From Comamonadaceae bacterium (lineage in GTDB: Bacteria > Pseudomonadota > Gammaproteobacteria > Burkholderiales > Burkholderiaceae_C), in assembly GCA_027488215.1 (NCBI GenBank), contig JAIYCB010000014.1, forward strand, positions 1 to 64,000: a stretch of DNA of 64,000 nucleotides, in the 5' to 3' direction. The stretch's first letter is position 1. Each line of letters opens with the position of its first letter. Shown here one piece after another: positions 43,383 to 52,544 of the stretch. The translations under genes and the position numbers were made by a program. A model generated the notes under the pieces. That model was not told where the DNA came from, did no database searches, and saw nothing but the letters and a program-made list of their open reading frames with translations.

Positions 43383-44543
43383 ATGAAGTATTGGATCAAA
43401 AGTGTTTGGCTTTTCCTCTGTGTGGCATCAGTCGCCCTTTTTTTGGGGGCTACGGCGCATGCGCAAAATCGAAAAGGTCAGATGGAATCGGACAAGTTTT
43501 GGGAAGATTTTTCAAAGGGCTTGGAATGGTTATCCACTTCAAAAGTTGTTTCTGCATCACCTTCACCCTCAAAACTGGACGTCAACAGCGACAGTTTGAA
43601 TTCGAATTGGTCTTCTCTGGTAGATCAGGCTTTTGATCCAGACGTTCATAGAATCGTCATCCTTGCTAACAAGCGCAACATCATCCACCGCAAATACAAC
43701 GAAAAATGGGTCAACGAAAAGTCACGCCCTTCCAGCGCCTCCATGGCGAAAAGCTTGACTGCAATGGCTGTTGGTAAAGCCATTTGCAATGGATCGATCG
43801 CGAGTGTGGACCACAAGGCTGGTGAATATTCCAGCAGATTGCGTGGCACGTCATGGGGGAATGCAAAGATTCGCCATTTGTTGGCCATGAGCAGTGGCTC
43901 CAACAAGCCGGTCTTTTCACCCACAGGCTCGCCGACACCGCTGGTTCTGACTGAGACGCTGACCAAAATGTATGAAGGAAAAATGACCCATGAATTCATG
44001 AGTCTCATGTCAAAAGCAGATGAAAAATATGCCGAGTCCGGACAACACGGCTTGTACAACAACCTGGATACGCAGGCATTGGCATTTTTGATTGAGGACG
44101 CTACCCATCAAAAATTCATTGAATTTTTTGAGCGAGAAATTTGGCATGCAATCGGTGCCAGTCAATCTGGGTTGTGGACGCACAACAGCCATGGCCAGGT
44201 TGCTGCTTTTTCTGGATTTACCGCCCATCCCTATGACTGGATCCGATTGGGGCACTATGTTTTGGAGGAGCGTGCCAAAGACACATGCTTCGGCAATTAC
44301 CTGAAAGAGGCCACGATGCGACAAAGTCAGGTGGTTTTACCCAATGGCTCCGCAGCCTATGGTTTTCAAACATGGCTGGGGTGTGGCGGAGTCGATACCT
44401 TTTGCTTCTTGGGACACGGCGGACAACGCTTGCAAATGAGCCCATCGACAGGTCTTGTGATGTACGTTCATGCCACCAGCATGTCGTCCAGCCCATCTTT
44501 GCTGGCCATGTACCGGAATGTGGCCAGCCGTTACCCGAAATAA
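43383..44543 (+). CDS. Secreted serine hydrolase, class C beta-lactamase family
   Basis: This is a 386-residue protein with a signal peptide ending ATAHAQ near 28. The penicillin-binding/AmpC-type active site is visible: SMAK at 120-123 with nucleophile Ser120, YNN at 225-227 and HGG in LGHGGQRL near 340 replacing the KTG box. HGG is typical of esterase or amidase members such as EstB and 6-aminohexanoate-dimer hydrolases, so antibiotic hydrolysis should not be assumed. Its base composition and Ser/Asn/Lys content differ somewhat from neighbours, hinting at separate ancestry. It stands alone on its strand. Confidence 0.87.
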   Translation: MKYWIKSVWLFLCVASVALFLGATAHAQNRKGQMESDKFWEDFSKGLEWLSTSKVVSASPSPSKLDVNSDSLNSNWSSLVDQAFDPDVHRIVILANKRNIIHRKYNEKWVNEKSRPSSASMAKSLTAMAVGKAICNGSIASVDHKAGEYSSRLRGTSWGNAKIRHLLAMSSGSNKPVFSPTGSPTPLVLTETLTKMYEGKMTHEFMSLMSKADEKYAESGQHGLYNNLDTQALAFLIEDATHQKFIEFFEREIWHAIGASQSGLWTHNSHGQVAAFSGFTAHPYDWIRLGHYVLEERAKDTCFGNYLKEATMRQSQVVLPNGSAAYGFQTWLGCGGVDTFCFLGHGGQRLQMSPSTGLVMYVHATSMSSSPSLLAMYRNVASRYPK

Positions 44544-44680
44544 ATTCAAAGCAACTCGAAGTCAGTTCCTGTCAACCGCTGGTTCAGCGTATTGAGGATG
44601 AACTGCTGAAAATCTTTCAACGCGATCCGCCGGGTTGTGGGTGGGGTAGAGATGGATGGAAGCATGGTCTTGGTCAGGGC

Positions 44681-45067
44681 TCAGCGCCTGTTTTTTAGCC
44701 GTTGGCTCTTGCGGCTTTTTTCAAAAAATGCGTCGGGTTTGGTTTGTACCCAACGGATGAATCGGGCCATCTCTTCGGGCTGCTTCAAGGCTTCGACCGT
44801 GGCATAGGTGCGGGCCAATTCGGTTTCGGTGAACAGCGCATGGATCTGACGGTGGCAAATGCGGTGCAACAGCACGGTGTGCGCGCCCCCATGTGACTTG
44901 GGCACCAGATGGTGCGCGTCTTGTTGGGCGGGCGGAATGGGGCGCTCGCACAGGGGGCACAGCACGTCGCCACTGCGCGGTGCGGGCAGGGCTTCCAGCT
45001 GGGCTTGAATGAGTTTTTTGCGAATGCGCCCCGTCACGGCTGCAAGACTGTGTTGACCATCGCCCAA
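44681..45067 (-). CDS. HNH endonuclease-domain protein
   Basis: This ~128-residue protein carries a zinc-ribbon HNH core: CPLCERPIPP near 37, then DAHHLVPKSHGG with the paired histidines near 50, and HRICHRQIHALF near 68 with the last metal ligands. Small proteins like this often nick or cut DNA, but roles vary. No ATG precedes the core; TTG at 45067 and GTG at 45037 are in frame, so the start is uncertain. Upstream codons read CGLCRW before a stop, which could mean an older, longer start. No restriction or phage genes are adjacent. Confidence 0.75.
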   Translation of the reverse strand: MGDGQHSLAAVTGRIRKKLIQAQLEALPAPRSGDVLCPLCERPIPPAQQDAHHLVPKSHGGAHTVLLHRICHRQIHALFTETELARTYATVEALKQPEEMARFIRWVQTKPDAFFEKSRKSQRLKNRR

Positions 45068-45124
45068 GGCTACAACAGACCGCCAGCGGCACAGGCCGCA
45101 CCGGGCGATTGATCCCAGCCGCCT

Positions 45125-45715
45125 TCAGGGCATCAGGTCAATCAAGATCTCGTTGCGGCGGTTCCACGGCAAGGTGAACGGATCGTCGTAGCGGGCGATT
45201 TGGGCCGTGGGGCTGAGCTTGAGGTTTTTGGTTTTGGCCCAAGCCCGCAGGCGTTCGGTTTGCTCTTGAATGCTGGCCTGCGTGGTGAAGCCACCAAAGC
45301 GCACCGATGCCACCTCATGCTCGGGCACGGTGCGCAGCTGAATCTGGGGGTTCAGTGGCTTGGGTAGGGTCTGCATGCTTTCGGCGGATGGCATCACAAA
45401 GTGCATGCGCCAGCCTTCGGACTCGGGGGCAACGGTGACGGGCGCGGTCATCGAGATCTTGCGCTGAGCGCCCAACTCGTCCTGGACGTTGTCACCAAAA
45501 ATATATGACGCAATGCGCCGAAAGCCGTTGCGGCTAGCGGCGTCAAAGTCCCCACTGATTTGGGTTTGCGCCACTGTGAAGGCGGCGTAGCGGCGCACCT
45601 CAAAAGGTGGTTCAGAGACCAACACGGTGTAACGTGGTTCTTCAACGGCCATGGCAGCCTCGCAAAAAAAGAACAAGAGCGGAAAAAGCCAGCGCATTGA
45701 GGGGAGGGTGAGCAT
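45125..45715 (-). CDS. SOUL-family haem-binding-like protein, exported
   Basis: This is a 196-residue protein with a signal peptide (WLFPLLFFFCEAAMA, cleavage near residue 24). The SOUL core follows: YTVLVSEPPFEVRRYAAFTVA at 27-47, FRRIASYIFGDN near 67 and the strand KISMTAPVTVAPE near 86. Eukaryotic SOUL proteins bind haem; bacterial ones are largely uncharacterised and many lack the haem histidine. The ATG at 45715 is chosen because it gives a clean signal peptide, with an alternative ATG at 45697. Periplasmic location is inferred. Confidence 0.88.
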   Translation of the reverse strand: MLTLPSMRWLFPLLFFFCEAAMAVEEPRYTVLVSEPPFEVRRYAAFTVAQTQISGDFDAASRNGFRRIASYIFGDNVQDELGAQRKISMTAPVTVAPESEGWRMHFVMPSAESMQTLPKPLNPQIQLRTVPEHEVASVRFGGFTTQASIQEQTERLRAWAKTKNLKLSPTAQIARYDDPFTLPWNRRNEILIDLMP

Positions 45716-45892
45716 GGGAGTGGGGCTTTCAGGCGATTCATCGTAGCAGCAAGGAGGGCTTGGCACAGTGGGCCATTGCCGTTAAGTGCGCTAACTCTCT
45801 GTGAGTCAGCATCGTGTACAGGGCGGATCAGATCAGTTTGGCCGCGATATCGGAGCACCCTGATCGGTGTGTGGGCAGTGGGTATGCAACCC

Positions 45893-46804
45893 TCAAGGCG
45901 GACTGAGCCACTGCACCGCCATTTCAGTGAGCAGGGCCAGGGTAGCTTGCTGGGTGAGGGTGCTGGGGCGCTGTGCGCTGATAGCGGTCGTCAGCTGGAT
46001 GTGCAGGGCAGGTTGCTTGAGGGGCCGCACCGAAAACGCCGAGGGCCGCACGGAGCGCATGACGGCGTTGCGCGGCAAGATGGCATAGCCTGCGCCGTCG
46101 GCCACCAAGTCCAGGATGGCGCTCACGCCGTCGATCTCCAGCGCAATCAGGGGCTTGCAAGCGATGGCGGCCATTTCTGACTCCACATGCATGCGGATCG
46201 CGTTGGGTCGGGTGGGGATCACCAAGGGCAGGGCGGCGACTTCTTGCAGGCTGATGGCGGGTGGTGGCGGGTCTTCTTGCAGGCCCGGCGGACGCGGCTG
46301 CACCAGCAGCAACTCTTCTTGCACCAGGGGGGTGTGCTCGATGCCGGGCACTTGGCTTGGGTTGTAGAGCACAGCGATGTCCAGACGGCCTTTTTGCAGG
46401 TTTTCCTGCATGGCACTCGACAGGCCTTCGCTGATGGACAGTTGAGCCTCGGGCATCTTGAGGCGGAATGCGCGGGTCAAAGGCACCGTGAGCACCCGCG
46501 CCACGCTGGGCGGCAAGCCCAAAGCCACACGGCCCGTCAGGCCCGTGCGCACCCGCCCCAGCTCTTCTCGCGCACGTTCGACTTGGTGCAGGATGCCCCG
46601 CCCGTGCTCCAGCAGCAGCAGTCCGGCCTGGGTGGGTGTGGCACCGCGCCCGTTGCGCACCAGCAGGTTTTGCCGCAGCTCCACTTCGAGGAGGCGCACC
46701 TGGCGGCTGAGCGCCGGTTGGGCCACGTTCAGGGCCTGGGCGGCCCGGGTGAAACTGCCCAGTTCGGCCACACGCACAAAGTATTCGAGCTGTTTGAGGT
46801 CCAT
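45893..46804 (-). CDS. LysR-family regulator of the protocatechuate 4,5-cleavage cluster
   Basis: This is a 303-residue LysR protein. The helix-turn-helix region starts MDLKQLEYFVRVAELGSFTRAA, with the recognition segment QPALSRQVRLLEVEL and LLVRNGRGATPTQAG after it. The effector domain spans about 90-303. The ATG at 46804 (AAAGG upstream) is chosen over an ATG at 46828, which would overlap the operator. It is divergent from ligJ, and three alternating half-sites lie just upstream. LysR regulators control lig and pmd clusters in other bacteria, so control of this cluster is likely but not shown. Confidence 0.92.
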   Translation of the reverse strand: MDLKQLEYFVRVAELGSFTRAAQALNVAQPALSRQVRLLEVELRQNLLVRNGRGATPTQAGLLLLEHGRGILHQVERAREELGRVRTGLTGRVALGLPPSVARVLTVPLTRAFRLKMPEAQLSISEGLSSAMQENLQKGRLDIAVLYNPSQVPGIEHTPLVQEELLLVQPRPPGLQEDPPPPAISLQEVAALPLVIPTRPNAIRMHVESEMAAIACKPLIALEIDGVSAILDLVADGAGYAILPRNAVMRSVRPSAFSVRPLKQPALHIQLTTAISAQRPSTLTQQATLALLTEMAVQWLSPP

Positions 46805-46821
46805 GAACGGCCTTTCTGTTA

Positions 46822-46841
46822 ATGACATTTTGTCATGACAA
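46822..46841. promoter_or_regulatory. LysR operator candidate with alternating half-sites
   Basis: ATGACA-TTT-TGTCAT (46822-46836) is a perfect inverted repeat and contains TGACATTTTGTCA, fitting the T-N11-A box. The overlapping TTGTCATGACAA (46830-46841) is a second perfect palindrome, so half-sites alternate three times. It lies 18 bp before the chosen lysR start. Confidence 0.7.
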
Positions 46842-47000
46842 GTGGTTGGTTATGCAAAATTGTTCTAGCTGGTAGAGCGCCTGAGGGCTTTGCGGGAATG
46901 GGGGCAGCTTGCACAATCAGCACCCGAGTTCATGGTGATGGCGAGTCAAACGCAGACAGCTTATGGGTGTCATGGCATGCAAAGCGCATCGATCCAGGAG

Positions 47001-47149
47001 TGTCATTGAGAGCAAAGCGCGGGAATCCCGGCTGTGTCATTGCGAGTAAAGCGCGGCAAGCCCGGATGTGTCATTGCGAGCGAAGCGCGGCAATCCATGG
47101 CTGGGTGGTCCACCACCAACAGGATCGCCACGCTTCGCTCGCGATGACA
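47001..47149. repeat. Three tandem 34-bp repeats and one inverted copy between lysR and ligJ
   Basis: Copies begin at 47001, 47035 and 47069, an exact 34-bp period, each opening TGTCATTG and containing AAAGCGCGG or GAAGCGCGG. They diverge slightly from one another. An inverted copy (rc TCATCGCGAGCGAAGCG) lies at 47122-47149, with 21 bp between, so the last direct copy can pair with it. Together with the operator they fill most of the 405-bp lysR-ligJ gap. No gene is seen in this gap. Confidence 0.85.
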
Positions 47150-47209
47150 TGGCGGTTGTGAAGGCCCAAGCCTCTGACCAGAAAAATTCAATCTACCCAG
47201 GAAGCAGAA

Positions 47210-48256
47210 ATGAGCCAAAGCAAACCCTTGATCATCGACGTGCACGGTCACTACACCACCGCCCCCAAGGCGCTGGAAGACTGGCGTAACAAGCAAATTG
47301 CCGGCATCAAAGACCCCGCGTCCATGCCCAAAGTTTCCGATTTGAAAATCAGCGACGACGAGTTGCGCGAAACGATTGAAACCAACCAGCTGGCCAAGAT
47401 GAAAGAGCGCGGCTCGGACATCACCATCTTCAGCCCCCGCGCCAGCTTCATGGCGCACCACATTGGCGACTTCAATGTCTCGTCCACCTGGGCGGCCATT
47501 TGCAACGAGCTGTGCTACCGCGTGAGCCAGTTGTTCCCGGATAACTTCGTGCCTGCGGCCATGCTGCCCCAGTCGCCCGGCGTGGACCCGGCCACTTGCA
47601 TCCCCGAGCTGGTCAAGTGCGTGGAGCAATACGGCAACGTCGGCATCAACCTGAACCCCGATCCCTCGGGCGGCCACTGGACATCGCCGCCTTTGAGCGA
47701 CAAGGCCTGGTACCCCATTTACGAAAAAATGGTTGATTACGACATCCCCGCGATGATCCACGTCTCGACCAGCTGCAACAGCTGCTTTCACACCACCGGC
47801 GCGCATTATTTGAACGCCGACACCACCGCCTTCATGCAGTGCCTGACGAGCGATTTGTTCAAAGATTTCCCGACGTTGAAGTTCCTGATCCCGCACGGCG
47901 GCGGTGCGGTGCCCTACCACTGGGGCCGTTTCCGTGGTTTGGCGCAAGAACTCAAAAAGCCCTTGCTCTCTGAGCACCTGCTCAACAACATCTTCTTTGA
48001 CACCTGCGTGTACCACCAGCCCGGCATTGACCTGCTCACAAAAGTCATTCCGGTCAAGAACATCTTGTTCGCCTCCGAGATGATCGGCGCAGTGCGCGGC
48101 ATCGACCCCGAAACCGGCCACTACTTTGACGACACGAAGCGCTATGTGCAAGCCACGGCCAACCTGAACGACCAAGAGCGTTACATGGTGTTTGAGGGCA
48201 ATGCGCGTCGTGTGTTCAAGCGCTTGGACGACCAGCTCAAGGCCAAAGGCCAGTGA
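47210..48256 (+). CDS. ligJ: 4-oxalomesaconate hydratase LigJ-like
   Basis: LigJ hydrates 4-oxalomesaconate to 4-carboxy-4-hydroxy-2-oxoadipate in the protocatechuate 4,5-cleavage pathway. The 348-residue amidohydrolase-superfamily protein starts with the metal motif IIDVHGHYTTAP (Asp10, His12, His14), characteristic of LigJ/PmdE. Further metal-site blocks are MIHVSTSCNSCFHTTGAH near 185-200 and LIPHGGGAVPYHWGR near 229. It is the first gene after the divergent LysR regulator, reached through a 405-bp gap full of repeats. ligK follows, separated by another repeat pair. Confidence 0.93.
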   Translation: MSQSKPLIIDVHGHYTTAPKALEDWRNKQIAGIKDPASMPKVSDLKISDDELRETIETNQLAKMKERGSDITIFSPRASFMAHHIGDFNVSSTWAAICNELCYRVSQLFPDNFVPAAMLPQSPGVDPATCIPELVKCVEQYGNVGINLNPDPSGGHWTSPPLSDKAWYPIYEKMVDYDIPAMIHVSTSCNSCFHTTGAHYLNADTTAFMQCLTSDLFKDFPTLKFLIPHGGGAVPYHWGRFRGLAQELKKPLLSEHLLNNIFFDTCVYHQPGIDLLTKVIPVKNILFASEMIGAVRGIDPETGHYFDDTKRYVQATANLNDQERYMVFEGNARRVFKRLDDQLKAKGQ

Positions 48257-48275
48257 ACACATCCATGCATGTGAT

Positions 48276-48366
48276 GGATCGCCACGTCACTTCGTTCCTC
48301 GCGATGACGAGGTCTGTTGGCAGCATGCCCTTTTTTTGTCATTGCGAGCGAAGCGCGGCAATCCAG
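48276..48366. repeat. Inverted repeat pair between ligJ and ligK
   Basis: An inverted copy of the lysR-ligJ repeat (48276-48309) is followed by a direct copy (48337-48366, TGTCATTGCGAGCGAAGCGC). The arms can pair across a 27-bp loop that contains T7, so a transcript would carry a large stem-loop between ligJ and ligK. Confidence 0.8.
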
Positions 48367-48403
48367 TGTTGATTAGCTCTATTGAAACCTGAAGGAAGAG
48401 ACC

Positions 48404-49087
48404 ATGTACGAACTCGGCGTTGTTTATCGCAACATCAACCGCGCAGACCGCACAGCTGCTGATGGCTTGGCCGCACTCGGCTCCGCCACCGTGCACGAGG
48501 CCATGGGCCGCGTGGGCCTCATGAAGCCCTACATGCGCCCCATCTATCCCGGTGCGCAGGTGTCGGGCACGGCCGTGACAGTGCTGCTGCACCCCGGTGA
48601 CAACTGGATGATGCATGTGGTGGCCGAGCAAATTCAGCCCGGCGACATCGTGGTCGCGGCCATCACGGCCGATTGCACCGATGGCTACTTTGGCGACTTA
48701 TTGGCCACGTCGTTTCAGGCCCGTGGTGCACGCGCTTTGATCATCGACGCGGGTGTGCGCGATGTGAAAGAGCTGCAAAAGATGAACTTCCCGGTGTGGA
48801 GCAAAGCCATCAGCAGCAAGGGTTGCATCAAGTCCACCATCGGTTCGGTGAACATTCCGGTGGTGTGCGCGGGGATGATCGTCCACCCCGGCGACGTGAT
48901 CGTGGCCGACGACGACGGCGTGGTCTGCGTGCCCCAGGCGCTGGCCGCCAAAACCTTGGCTGCTGCGCAAGCCCGCGAATCCAATGAAGGCGAAAAACGC
49001 GCGAAGTTGGCCTCGGGCGTACTAGGTCTGGACATGTACAAGATGCGTGATCCGTTGGCGGCAGCGGGTTTGAAATACATCGATTGA
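48404..49087 (+). CDS. ligK: 4-carboxy-4-hydroxy-2-oxoadipate aldolase (RraA-like)
   Basis: LigK/ProA splits 4-carboxy-4-hydroxy-2-oxoadipate into pyruvate and oxaloacetate, ending the pathway. The 227-residue protein is a class II aldolase of the RraA fold. Catalytic positions include [16 protein letters not shown] near 90-106 and [12 protein letters not shown] near 118, with the Arg-Asp pair, and the C-terminal [13 protein letters not shown] near 164. It lies downstream of ligJ, past a repeat pair, and is followed 71 nt later by an acylase gene. Confidence 0.93.
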   Translation: MYELGVVYRNINRADRTAADGLAALGSATVHEAMGRVGLMKPYMRPIYPGAQVSGTAVTVLLHPGDNWMMHVVAEQIQPGDIVVAAITADCTDGYFGDLLATSFQARGARALIIDAGVRDVKELQKMNFPVWSKAISSKGCIKSTIGSVNIPVVCAGMIVHPGDVIVADDDGVVCVPQALAAKTLAAAQARESNEGEKRAKLASGVLGLDMYKMRDPLAAAGLKYID

Positions 49088-49158
49088 GGCATCAGCTGGA
49101 AGATGGGCGTCCTTCGGTGCGACAACCAACCAAAGCTTCACATCCTGAGGAGAATCCA

Positions 49159-51525
49159 TTGAATAAGAAGCCCCTGTTTTTGCTGGCTGCCACGGTGGTG
49201 GCGATCGTTGGTCTGTCGGCTTGTTCGAGTGTGCCTTTGCGCGGTGCTGGCTTTGTACCCGCTTCAGACAATGTACAGATCGTGCGGACAACGCATGGCA
49301 TCCCGCACGTCACCGCGGCCAACATGGAAATGCTGTCTTATGGCATCGCCTACGCGCATGCACAAGACAATGTGTGCCTGAGCGCTGACGTCATGGCGAC
49401 TGTCCGTGGCCAACGCTCGCAGCATTTTGGTCCCAGCGCTACCGGCGTGCTGGGTGTGCGTACACTGCCCAACGCGGTCATTGACGCCTTTGTGCAGGCG
49501 CACATGGATGACGCCAAACTCAAGGCGGCTTGGGATCAATCCAGCGACAACAACCGTGCAATGGCGCGCGGTTATGTGGCTGGGTTCAATCGCTTTCTGC
49601 AAGATCACGCAGGCCAACTGCCAGCCGAATGCAATGGCAAGCCGTGGGTCACACCGATGACGTTGTCGGACATTTACCGCGCCACCGAGGCCATTCAAGT
49701 GCAAGCGGGTGCGGGCGCCTTGGCCGATGCGATTGCTGCTGCAGCGCCTCCGGCGCGAACTGCGCAAGCAGCTCCATTGCAGAAAGCCACAGACGACATT
49801 TTGGTGGCCCATGCGCAGGGTGCACGCGAGCAGTTGCGTGAGGCGGGCTTGTTGGACTCACCCTTGGGCTCAAACGCTTGGGCTTTCGGCAAGCAAACCA
49901 CGGCCAACGGCAGCGGCATGCTGTTGGGCAATCCACACTACCCCTGGGTGGGCCCGAGTCGGTTTTATCAGATGCACCTGACGATTCCAGGGCATTTGGA
50001 TGTCATGGGCGCTGCGCTTGGCTGGACGGCGGCCGTTCAAATTGGCTTCAACAAAGACGTCGCTTGGTCACACACGGTGTCGACCGGCAAGCGCTTCACG
50101 CTGCACGAGCTGAGCTTGGCGCCTGGCAAACCGACCACGTATTTGATCGACGGCAAAGAAGAGTCGATGGTGGCCAAGAAAGTGACGGTGGGTGGACGGG
50201 AGCAAACGATTTGGAACAGCCGTTTTGGACCGGTGTTGGTGATGCCGCGCGCCGGTTTGAACTGGACCGCAGAGCGCGCCTATTCGATCCAAGACGCCAA
50301 TTCCGGCAGCGTGCGCTCAACGGACATGTACCTCCAGTTTGCGAAATCTCGCAGCGTTGCCGACATGCGCAGTGCCATGAACTTGATGGGCACACCATTC
50401 GTCAACACCATTGCTGCCGACAGGGCAGGCGACGCAATGTTTGCGGATGTCAGTGGCGTGCCCGATCTGGAGATGGCCGATTTGCAGCGATGCGCGCCCA
50501 GCCGCCCGGCTGCAGCGCTGTTGACCGCTGCCAACTTGGTCGTGCTCAATGGTTCGCGCAGTGATTGCAATTGGAAGCGTGACAGCGCGTCACCTGTGCC
50601 GGGTCTGATTGCGCCTTCGCGCATGCCTGTGGTCGTGCGCCAAGATTGGGTCCATAACAGCAATGACAGCTTTTTCTATACCCACCCTGAGCACAAGTGG
50701 GGTCCGGTTTCCATCATGGTGGGCGACGATGTCGTTCGCCGCTCGCGCACGCGTTCGGAACTGATTGAAATTCCAGAAATGCTCGGCAAAGGCAAGATCA
50801 GCCTCGCTGGCATGCAAGCGCAGTTGTTCGAAAACCGCAATTTGATGGCGCGCATGGTGCTCCCGGATTTGCTGGCCGCCTGTGCGCAGGCGCCAAATGC
50901 CGATGCTCAAAAGGGTTGCGCTGCGCTCAAGGTATTTCATGACGCGGGTATGCACAACAACGCCGATGCCAAAGGGGCGCCCCTGTTTCGAGAGTTTTGG
51001 CGTGCTGCCAGCCAGATCCCCAATGTTTACCGCGAGCCCTTTGACAAAGCACGCGTCTTAGCGACTCCGGCTGGCCTGCGCATGGCTGATGCTGCCATCG
51101 CAACCCGTGTCTGGGATGCACTGGGCGCTGCTGTGAAAAAAATGCGCGATGCTGGCTTTGCGTTGGACGCGCCTTTGGGGCAGGTGCAGCGCGTTGTTTT
51201 CTCCAACGAAAACATTCCATTGCATGGCGGAGATGAAATTGAAGGCGTGCTGAACAATGTGGGTGATCGCGCCCGACCCGGTTTGAGCAAAGACGGTATC
51301 CGCATTGATTACGGCACCAGCTATGTTCAAACCGTCACGTTTGATGAGCGTGGTCCTGTCGCACAAGGGTTATTGACCTACGGTCAGAGCTCACAAGCGG
51401 GATCGCCCCACCAAACCGATCAGTTGAGGATGTACGCCGAAAAGCGCTGGCCTCAATTGCCTTATCACCCGCAAGACATCGAGCGGCAACGCATCGGACA
51501 GCCGTTGATTTTGCGTCAACCTTGA
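49159..51525 (+). CDS. Penicillin acylase-family lipoprotein (Ntn hydrolase)
   Basis: This 788-residue protein belongs to the penicillin amidase/AHL acylase family, which cleaves amides after self-processing into two chains. The start is a TTG at 49159 with GGAGA 6 nt upstream; this gives a lipoprotein signal ending LSAC (Cys22). The mature N-terminal strand includes IVRTTHGIPHVTA, and the likely nucleophile is Ser238 at GSNAW, where processing would expose it. It sits between ligK and ligI, where pathway genes normally follow each other. Substrate could be an amide of an aromatic acid, or an acyl-homoserine lactone. Confidence 0.88.
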   Translation: MNKKPLFLLAATVVAIVGLSACSSVPLRGAGFVPASDNVQIVRTTHGIPHVTAANMEMLSYGIAYAHAQDNVCLSADVMATVRGQRSQHFGPSATGVLGVRTLPNAVIDAFVQAHMDDAKLKAAWDQSSDNNRAMARGYVAGFNRFLQDHAGQLPAECNGKPWVTPMTLSDIYRATEAIQVQAGAGALADAIAAAAPPARTAQAAPLQKATDDILVAHAQGAREQLREAGLLDSPLGSNAWAFGKQTTANGSGMLLGNPHYPWVGPSRFYQMHLTIPGHLDVMGAALGWTAAVQIGFNKDVAWSHTVSTGKRFTLHELSLAPGKPTTYLIDGKEESMVAKKVTVGGREQTIWNSRFGPVLVMPRAGLNWTAERAYSIQDANSGSVRSTDMYLQFAKSRSVADMRSAMNLMGTPFVNTIAADRAGDAMFADVSGVPDLEMADLQRCAPSRPAAALLTAANLVVLNGSRSDCNWKRDSASPVPGLIAPSRMPVVVRQDWVHNSNDSFFYTHPEHKWGPVSIMVGDDVVRRSRTRSELIEIPEMLGKGKISLAGMQAQLFENRNLMARMVLPDLLAACAQAPNADAQKGCAALKVFHDAGMHNNADAKGAPLFREFWRAASQIPNVYREPFDKARVLATPAGLRMADAAIATRVWDALGAAVKKMRDAGFALDAPLGQVQRVVFSNENIPLHGGDEIEGVLNNVGDRARPGLSKDGIRIDYGTSYVQTVTFDERGPVAQGLLTYGQSSQAGSPHQTDQLRMYAEKRWPQLPYHPQDIERQRIGQPLILRQP

Positions 51526-51599
51526 CCCTGTTGTCGGCTGGTGCAGTGGCTTCGGCCGTTGTTTGATGGGGTGAGAACATTTAACGAAGAAGGACAGAA

Positions 51600-52535
51600 A
51601 TGAGCAAACCCACTACGGGTGATTTCACCAAAACTGCGGGCTGGATGGACTGGTACACCGGCCCGTCCAAGCCGCGCTTCCAACTGCCCGCTGGCTCGGT
51701 GGACGCGCATTGCCACGTGTTCGGCCCCGGTGCAGAGTTCCCTTATGCGCCCGAGCGCAAATACACACCTTGCGACGCTTCCAAGCAGCAGTTGTTTGCG
51801 CTGCGTGACCACATGGGCTTTGCCCGCAATGTGATTGTGCAAGCCACTTGCCATGGCGCAGACAACCGTGCCATGGTGGACGCGTGCCTCAGCAGTGGTG
51901 GCCAGGCGCGTGGCGTGGCCACGGTCAAGCGCAGCGTGACCGACGAAGAAATTCAGGCCATGCACGACGCGGGTGTGCGCGGCGTGCGCTTTAACTTCGT
52001 CAAACGTCTGGTGGATTTCACGCCCAAGGACGAGCTGATGGAAATCGCGGGCCGCATCCAGAAATGGGGCTGGCATGTGGTCATCTACTTTGAAGCGGTG
52101 GACCTGCCCGAGCTGTGGGACTTCTTCACCGCGCTGCCCACCACCGTGGTGGTGGACCACATGGGCCGCCCCGATGTGTCGCTGCCCGTGGACGGTCCGC
52201 AGTTCGCGCTGTTCCAGAAGTTCATGCGCGAGCACCCCAATGTGTGGAGCAAAGTGTCTTGCCCTGAGCGTTTGTCGGTGACGGGTCCCAAGGCCTTGAA
52301 TGGTGAGCAAAACGCGTATCAAGACGTGATCCCCTTTGCCAAACGCATCGTGCAGGAGTTCCCCGACCGCGTGTTGTGGGGCACCGATTGGCCTCACCCG
52401 AACTTGAAAGACCATATGCCTGACGATGGCCTGCTGGTGGACTTCATCCCGCACATCGCGCCCACCGCCGAGCTGCAAAAGAAGCTGCTGGTGGACAACC
52501 CGATGCGCCTGTACTGGCCTGAAGAAGTCAAGTGA
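51600..52535 (+). CDS. ligI: 2-pyrone-4,6-dicarboxylate hydrolase LigI
   Basis: LigI opens the lactone 2-pyrone-4,6-dicarboxylate to 4-oxalomesaconate. It is a TIM-barrel amidohydrolase that works without a metal. The 311-residue protein has VDAHCHVFGPGAEFPYAPER near 34, ATCHGADNRAM near 80 and VLWGTDWPHPN near 260, whose Asp is the expected catalytic base. GAAGGA lies upstream of the ATG. It is in the same direction as ligJ, ligK and ligA, with a long stem-loop repeat between ligI and ligA. Confidence 0.95.
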   Translation: MSKPTTGDFTKTAGWMDWYTGPSKPRFQLPAGSVDAHCHVFGPGAEFPYAPERKYTPCDASKQQLFALRDHMGFARNVIVQATCHGADNRAMVDACLSSGGQARGVATVKRSVTDEEIQAMHDAGVRGVRFNFVKRLVDFTPKDELMEIAGRIQKWGWHVVIYFEAVDLPELWDFFTALPTTVVVDHMGRPDVSLPVDGPQFALFQKFMREHPNVWSKVSCPERLSVTGPKALNGEQNAYQDVIPFAKRIVQEFPDRVLWGTDWPHPNLKDHMPDDGLLVDFIPHIAPTAELQKKLLVDNPMRLYWPEEVK

Positions 52536-52544
52536 AGTCGTTGC

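Noticed and set aside
43383..44543. Beta-lactam resistance gene
   Set aside because: SMAK and YNN are present, but HGG in place of KTG is typical of esterases and amidases of this fold.
47001..47149. CRISPR-like array
   Set aside because: The 34-bp units are contiguous, without unique spacers, and the last copy is inverted; no cas gene is present.
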